From CANHCC01 sp040381555 (GTDB taxonomy: Bacteria > Bacteroidota > Bacteroidia > J057 > RFSG01), in contig JBEIHC010000029.1 in assembly GCA_040381555.1 (NCBI GenBank), positions 1 to 27,103 on the forward strand: 27,103 bases of DNA, given 5' to 3'. How positions within the stretch are numbered: position 1 is the first letter of the stretch; the number at the start of each line of letters is the position of its first letter. Positions 24,600-27,103 of the stretch are shown here, one piece after another. The notes beneath the pieces are model-generated. The model was not told the DNA's origin. It searched no databases and was given only the letters and a program-made list of their open reading frames with translations. The position numbers were made by a program, and so were the translations under genes.

Positions 24600-26602
24600 A
24601 AAAGAAAGTAAATTCTAACGCTGAAGCATCTTCCATCCCTGAAAAGTATTGGAAATATCTAGCTATTGGATTTTTAATTATCCTAACCTTTGCCTGCTTT
24701 AAACCTGGTCTAAAAGGTGAATTCACGAATTGGGATGATGATCGATATGTCAAGAACAATGAGTTAATTCAACAGGGAACCTTTTCAGAAATCGTCACAG
24801 AATATTATATGGGGAATTATCACCCCCTAACCTTACTGTCCTATCATTACGAATTTAAAATTGCCGGGAAAGATCCTTATCTCTACCACCTTAATAATTT
24901 AATTCTGCATATACTGAATGTATTGCTGATATTTTGGATTAGCCTTCTATTAAGCAAACATAATATATTGGCTTCTGTTTTAGCAGCAGTTTTATTTTCT
25001 GTACACCCTTTACATGTAGAATCGGTTTCTTGGGTTTCAGAAAGAAAAGATGTGCTCTATGCCTTCTTTTTCTTTATTGCTTGGTATTGCTGGATCAGGT
25101 TTCGGCAAGATACAAAACTGTTTTGGGCAGGTCTGAGCATACTCGCTTTTGTATTGTCCTGTCTTTCCAAAGGGATGGCTGTTACTTTTATTGGCGTAAT
25201 TCTTTTTACAGACTATTTACTGCAAAAGCGTTGGCATCTAAAATCGCTCTATTGGTATATACCCTTTACCCTTTTGTCTGTTGTTTTCGGGGTTTTAGCC
25301 ATATACGCTCAGCAGGCAGCTGGATTTATTTATTTGGAGACCCAATGGACCTATTTTGAAAAATTGATTTTAGCAGCGTATGCCTGGTGGTTCTACCTCT
25401 GGAAAATGATTAATCCCTTTCACCTATCGGCATTTTATCCTTTCCCAGAAAAAGTGGGAGGGGGTTTACCCATTGTCTATATTTTGGCTCCCCTTAGTTT
25501 TATTGGGGCTGTGGTGGGTACATTCCATTTTCGTAAGAAGTTTCCTTGGCTGGTTTTTGCCTTGGGGGTTTATTCCTCTTGTATCGTAATTGTATTGCAA
25601 ATATTGTCGGTGGGAGAAGCGCTTGCCGCAGACAGATATTTTTATGTGGCGTCTGCAGGATTTTTTATTGCCGCTGGAATTGGAGTCAATCAATGGATTT
25701 CTAAGAATCCTACCCTCAATTATATTGCCCGCGTAATGTTGATTGTGCTCATTGCTGTAATAGGGTATCTAACTTGGAATCGCACTCAGGTATGGAAAGA
25801 TTCGCTCACCTTATGGAAAGACACCCTGAATAAATATGAGCGCATTTCTTTAGCACATTATAACCTAGGAGTTACTTATGGATTAGAAATGAATGATTAT
25901 GCTCAAGCCGAGCCGCATTTTACACGCGCGATTGAAATTAGACCGGGCTATCCCCAAGCTTTGTACAACCTTGGAATTATTTATGCGAATCGAGGAGAAT
26001 ATGAGAGAAGTAATTCGACCTTTCAGGAATTATTACGCGTAAACCCTACTTATCCTTTAGCTCATTCCGGCATAGGATTTAACTTAGAAAAACTTGGTAA
26101 ATTTAAAGAAGCCGTTGAAGAATATACCCTAGAATTAAAACGAAGTCCTGATTCGTATAATGTTTGGTTAGGTTTGGGTATTAATCAAGGTAAATCCGGC
26201 GACCTTGCCTCAGCAGTTCAGTCCCTACAAAAGGCATCCGAATTAGATCGCAGTCGCCCTGAACCTTGGGTGAATATGGGCGTTTTTTATTTCAATGCCG
26301 GGAAGTATACTGAGGCCTTAACTTTTTATGAAGAGGCATTGAAGATTAATCCAGGAAACCCGGAGGCTTGGTTTAATAAGGGAAGCGCTTTAACCAATTT
26401 AGGTAAAATAGAGGATGCTGAACAGAGTTTTAAGAAAGCCTTGGAATACAATCCCAACATGTCGGAAGTATATATTAATTTAGGAAATATAGCTTCCATG
26501 CGCGGAAATTCTTCTGCACAAATTGCAGCCTATCAAGACGCCGCCAAATTAGGGCATGCAGGCGCCCAGAATTGGCTAGCAGGTCGAAATATTAAATGGT
26601 AA
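24596..26602 (+). CDS. TMTC-like membrane glycosyltransferase with longer TPR domain, copy 3
   Basis: A 668-residue paralogue beginning at GTG 24596, overlapping the stop of copy 2 as GTGA. It has the first membrane helix (about 20-37), acidic loop WDDDRYV (46-52), GNYHPLTLLSYHYE, HPLHVESVSWVSERKDVLYA, CLSKGMAVT, and LAADRYFYVASAGF (Asp346). The TPR part is longer than in copies 1 and 2: seven units from about 418 to 660, many close to consensus (for example EPWVNMGVFYFNAGKYTEAL). The tail is AQNWLAGRNIKW. A longer TPR rod with the same membrane domain suggests a different acceptor or partner. The GTG start is supported by the tight overlap; no ATG is near. Confidence 0.72.
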   Translation: MKKKVNSNAEASSIPEKYWKYLAIGFLIILTFACFKPGLKGEFTNWDDDRYVKNNELIQQGTFSEIVTEYYMGNYHPLTLLSYHYEFKIAGKDPYLYHLNNLILHILNVLLIFWISLLLSKHNILASVLAAVLFSVHPLHVESVSWVSERKDVLYAFFFFIAWYCWIRFRQDTKLFWAGLSILAFVLSCLSKGMAVTFIGVILFTDYLLQKRWHLKSLYWYIPFTLLSVVFGVLAIYAQQAAGFIYLETQWTYFEKLILAAYAWWFYLWKMINPFHLSAFYPFPEKVGGGLPIVYILAPLSFIGAVVGTFHFRKKFPWLVFALGVYSSCIVIVLQILSVGEALAADRYFYVASAGFFIAAGIGVNQWISKNPTLNYIARVMLIVLIAVIGYLTWNRTQVWKDSLTLWKDTLNKYERISLAHYNLGVTYGLEMNDYAQAEPHFTRAIEIRPGYPQALYNLGIIYANRGEYERSNSTFQELLRVNPTYPLAHSGIGFNLEKLGKFKEAVEEYTLELKRSPDSYNVWLGLGINQGKSGDLASAVQSLQKASELDRSRPEPWVNMGVFYFNAGKYTEALTFYEEALKINPGNPEAWFNKGSALTNLGKIEDAEQSFKKALEYNPNMSEVYINLGNIASMRGNSSAQIAAYQDAAKLGHAGAQNWLAGRNIKW

Positions 26603-26620
26603 TCGAATTGATTGAAAAAT

Positions 26621-27103
26621 ATGAAAACTAAAGCTCCGGTTAAATCCCGGAATACTGTTGCCAAAAAATCCGATAATTCGGAAGTATTAATCTTATTAAT
26701 ACTTGGAGCATTATTAGGAATTCTTACCTGGTTTGCCTTTGAACCTGGGTTAAAAAACAAATTCGTCGATTGGGATGATTTGAAATACATTAATGAAAAT
26801 GGATGTATTCAACTCAAAGGGAAAGAATTAATCAATAATTTATTTTTTGGAGAATGTAAATATGTGATGGGAAATTACCACCCACTGACAGTATTGACTT
26901 ATGCGTGGAATTTCCAGTCCGGGAAATTTGATCCAGAAGTTTACCATAGAACTAATTTAATCCTACATATCATCAATACACTCCTACTCTTGTTAGCTGT
27001 ATACAAAATGAGTTCCGGTAAATTATTTACAGCCGGATTCGCCGCTGCATTATTTGCCCTGCACCCCCTGCATGTTGAATCTGTTATTTGGGCAGCTGAA
27101 CGA
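26621..27103 (+). CDS. TMTC-like membrane glycosyltransferase, copy 4, 3' end outside the window
   Basis: The first 161 codons of a fourth paralogue, starting at ATG 26621, 18 bp after copy 3. It has a basic N-terminus (MKTKAPVKSR), the first membrane helix (about 22-40), acidic loop WDDLKYI (51-57), VMGNYHPLTVLTYAWNF, then HPLHVESVIWAAER at the window edge. All the residues expected in the first loop are present, so it looks intact so far. Any TPR part and further copies lie beyond the right edge. Confidence 0.75.
   Translation, partial: MKTKAPVKSRNTVAKKSDNSEVLILLILGALLGILTWFAFEPGLKNKFVDWDDLKYINENGCIQLKGKELINNLFFGECKYVMGNYHPLTVLTYAWNFQSGKFDPEVYHRTNLILHIINTLLLLLAVYKMSSGKLFTAGFAAALFALHPLHVESVIWAAER

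Noticed and set aside
20971..27103. Tandem paralogues as an assembly artefact or simple repeat
   Set aside because: The copies differ in length, TPR number, start codon and much of their sequence, so they are diverged genes, not a duplicated contig segment.
1..27103. tRNA, rRNA, CRISPR, insertion sequences, phage attachment sites, riboswitches
   Set aside because: No spaced direct-repeat array, transposase motif, rRNA-like block or recognisable tRNA was found when reading the intergenic spaces, which are nearly all short.

Overview
The window looks like chromosomal DNA of a member of the Bacteroidota. The evidence is the long (about 630 aa) phylum-type amidophosphoribosyltransferase, the LptC / small membrane protein / CNNM-CBS protein operon, the general absence of Shine-Dalgarno sequences, and two upstream TAATTTTG boxes that match the TAnnTTTG -7 element of this phylum. 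I see no tRNA, rRNA, CRISPR array, phage gene or insertion sequence.

Region 1 (1-6718): the 3'-truncated chaperone gene hscA lies on the minus strand. It diverges from an envelope-polysaccharide pair on the plus strand: an 836-residue outer-membrane export protein with six SLBB repeats, then a Wzz-like chain-length protein that starts at a TTG in the same frame just after the upstream stop. A CrtISO/CrtD-like FAD oxidoreductase follows.

Region 2 (6722-12989, minus strand): a sugar-acid operon neuB - neuC - (CBS + nucleotidyltransferase) runs into a purF-like gene. This is part of a sialic/legionaminic-type nonulosonate pathway; no CMP-sugar synthetase, dehydratase or aminotransferase is in view. 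An inositol-monophosphatase-family gene sits upstream.

Region 3 (13070-17111, plus strand): a compact operon starts with an rfaE2-type heptose-1-phosphate adenylyltransferase. It continues with a cyclase-family hydrolase (probable kynurenine formamidase), kynureninase and kynurenine 3-monooxygenase, and ends at a strong, nearly symmetrical terminator. The last three genes would take N-formylkynurenine to 3-hydroxyanthranilate.

Region 4 (17158-19694, minus strand): a decayed YceI-family pseudogene (nonsense codon, frameshift, internal deletion) lies downstream of the tightly packed operon lptC - small two-TM protein - CNNM/CorC-type CBS protein.

Region 5 (19723-27103, plus strand): an M20 amidohydrolase precedes a tandem array of at least four paralogous genes. 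Each has a multi-spanning GT-C-like membrane domain resembling eukaryotic TMTC O-mannosyltransferases. The three complete copies carry a C-terminal TPR domain and end in a shared tail with a terminal Trp. The first three genes overlap, and the fourth runs off the window. This array is the most unusual part of the window and may be a multi-enzyme protein O-glycosylation system.

Three small intergenic hairpins, each at or just after a stop codon and each with the core TGCTGCA in the sense of the upstream gene, may be a genome-wide 3'-end element.
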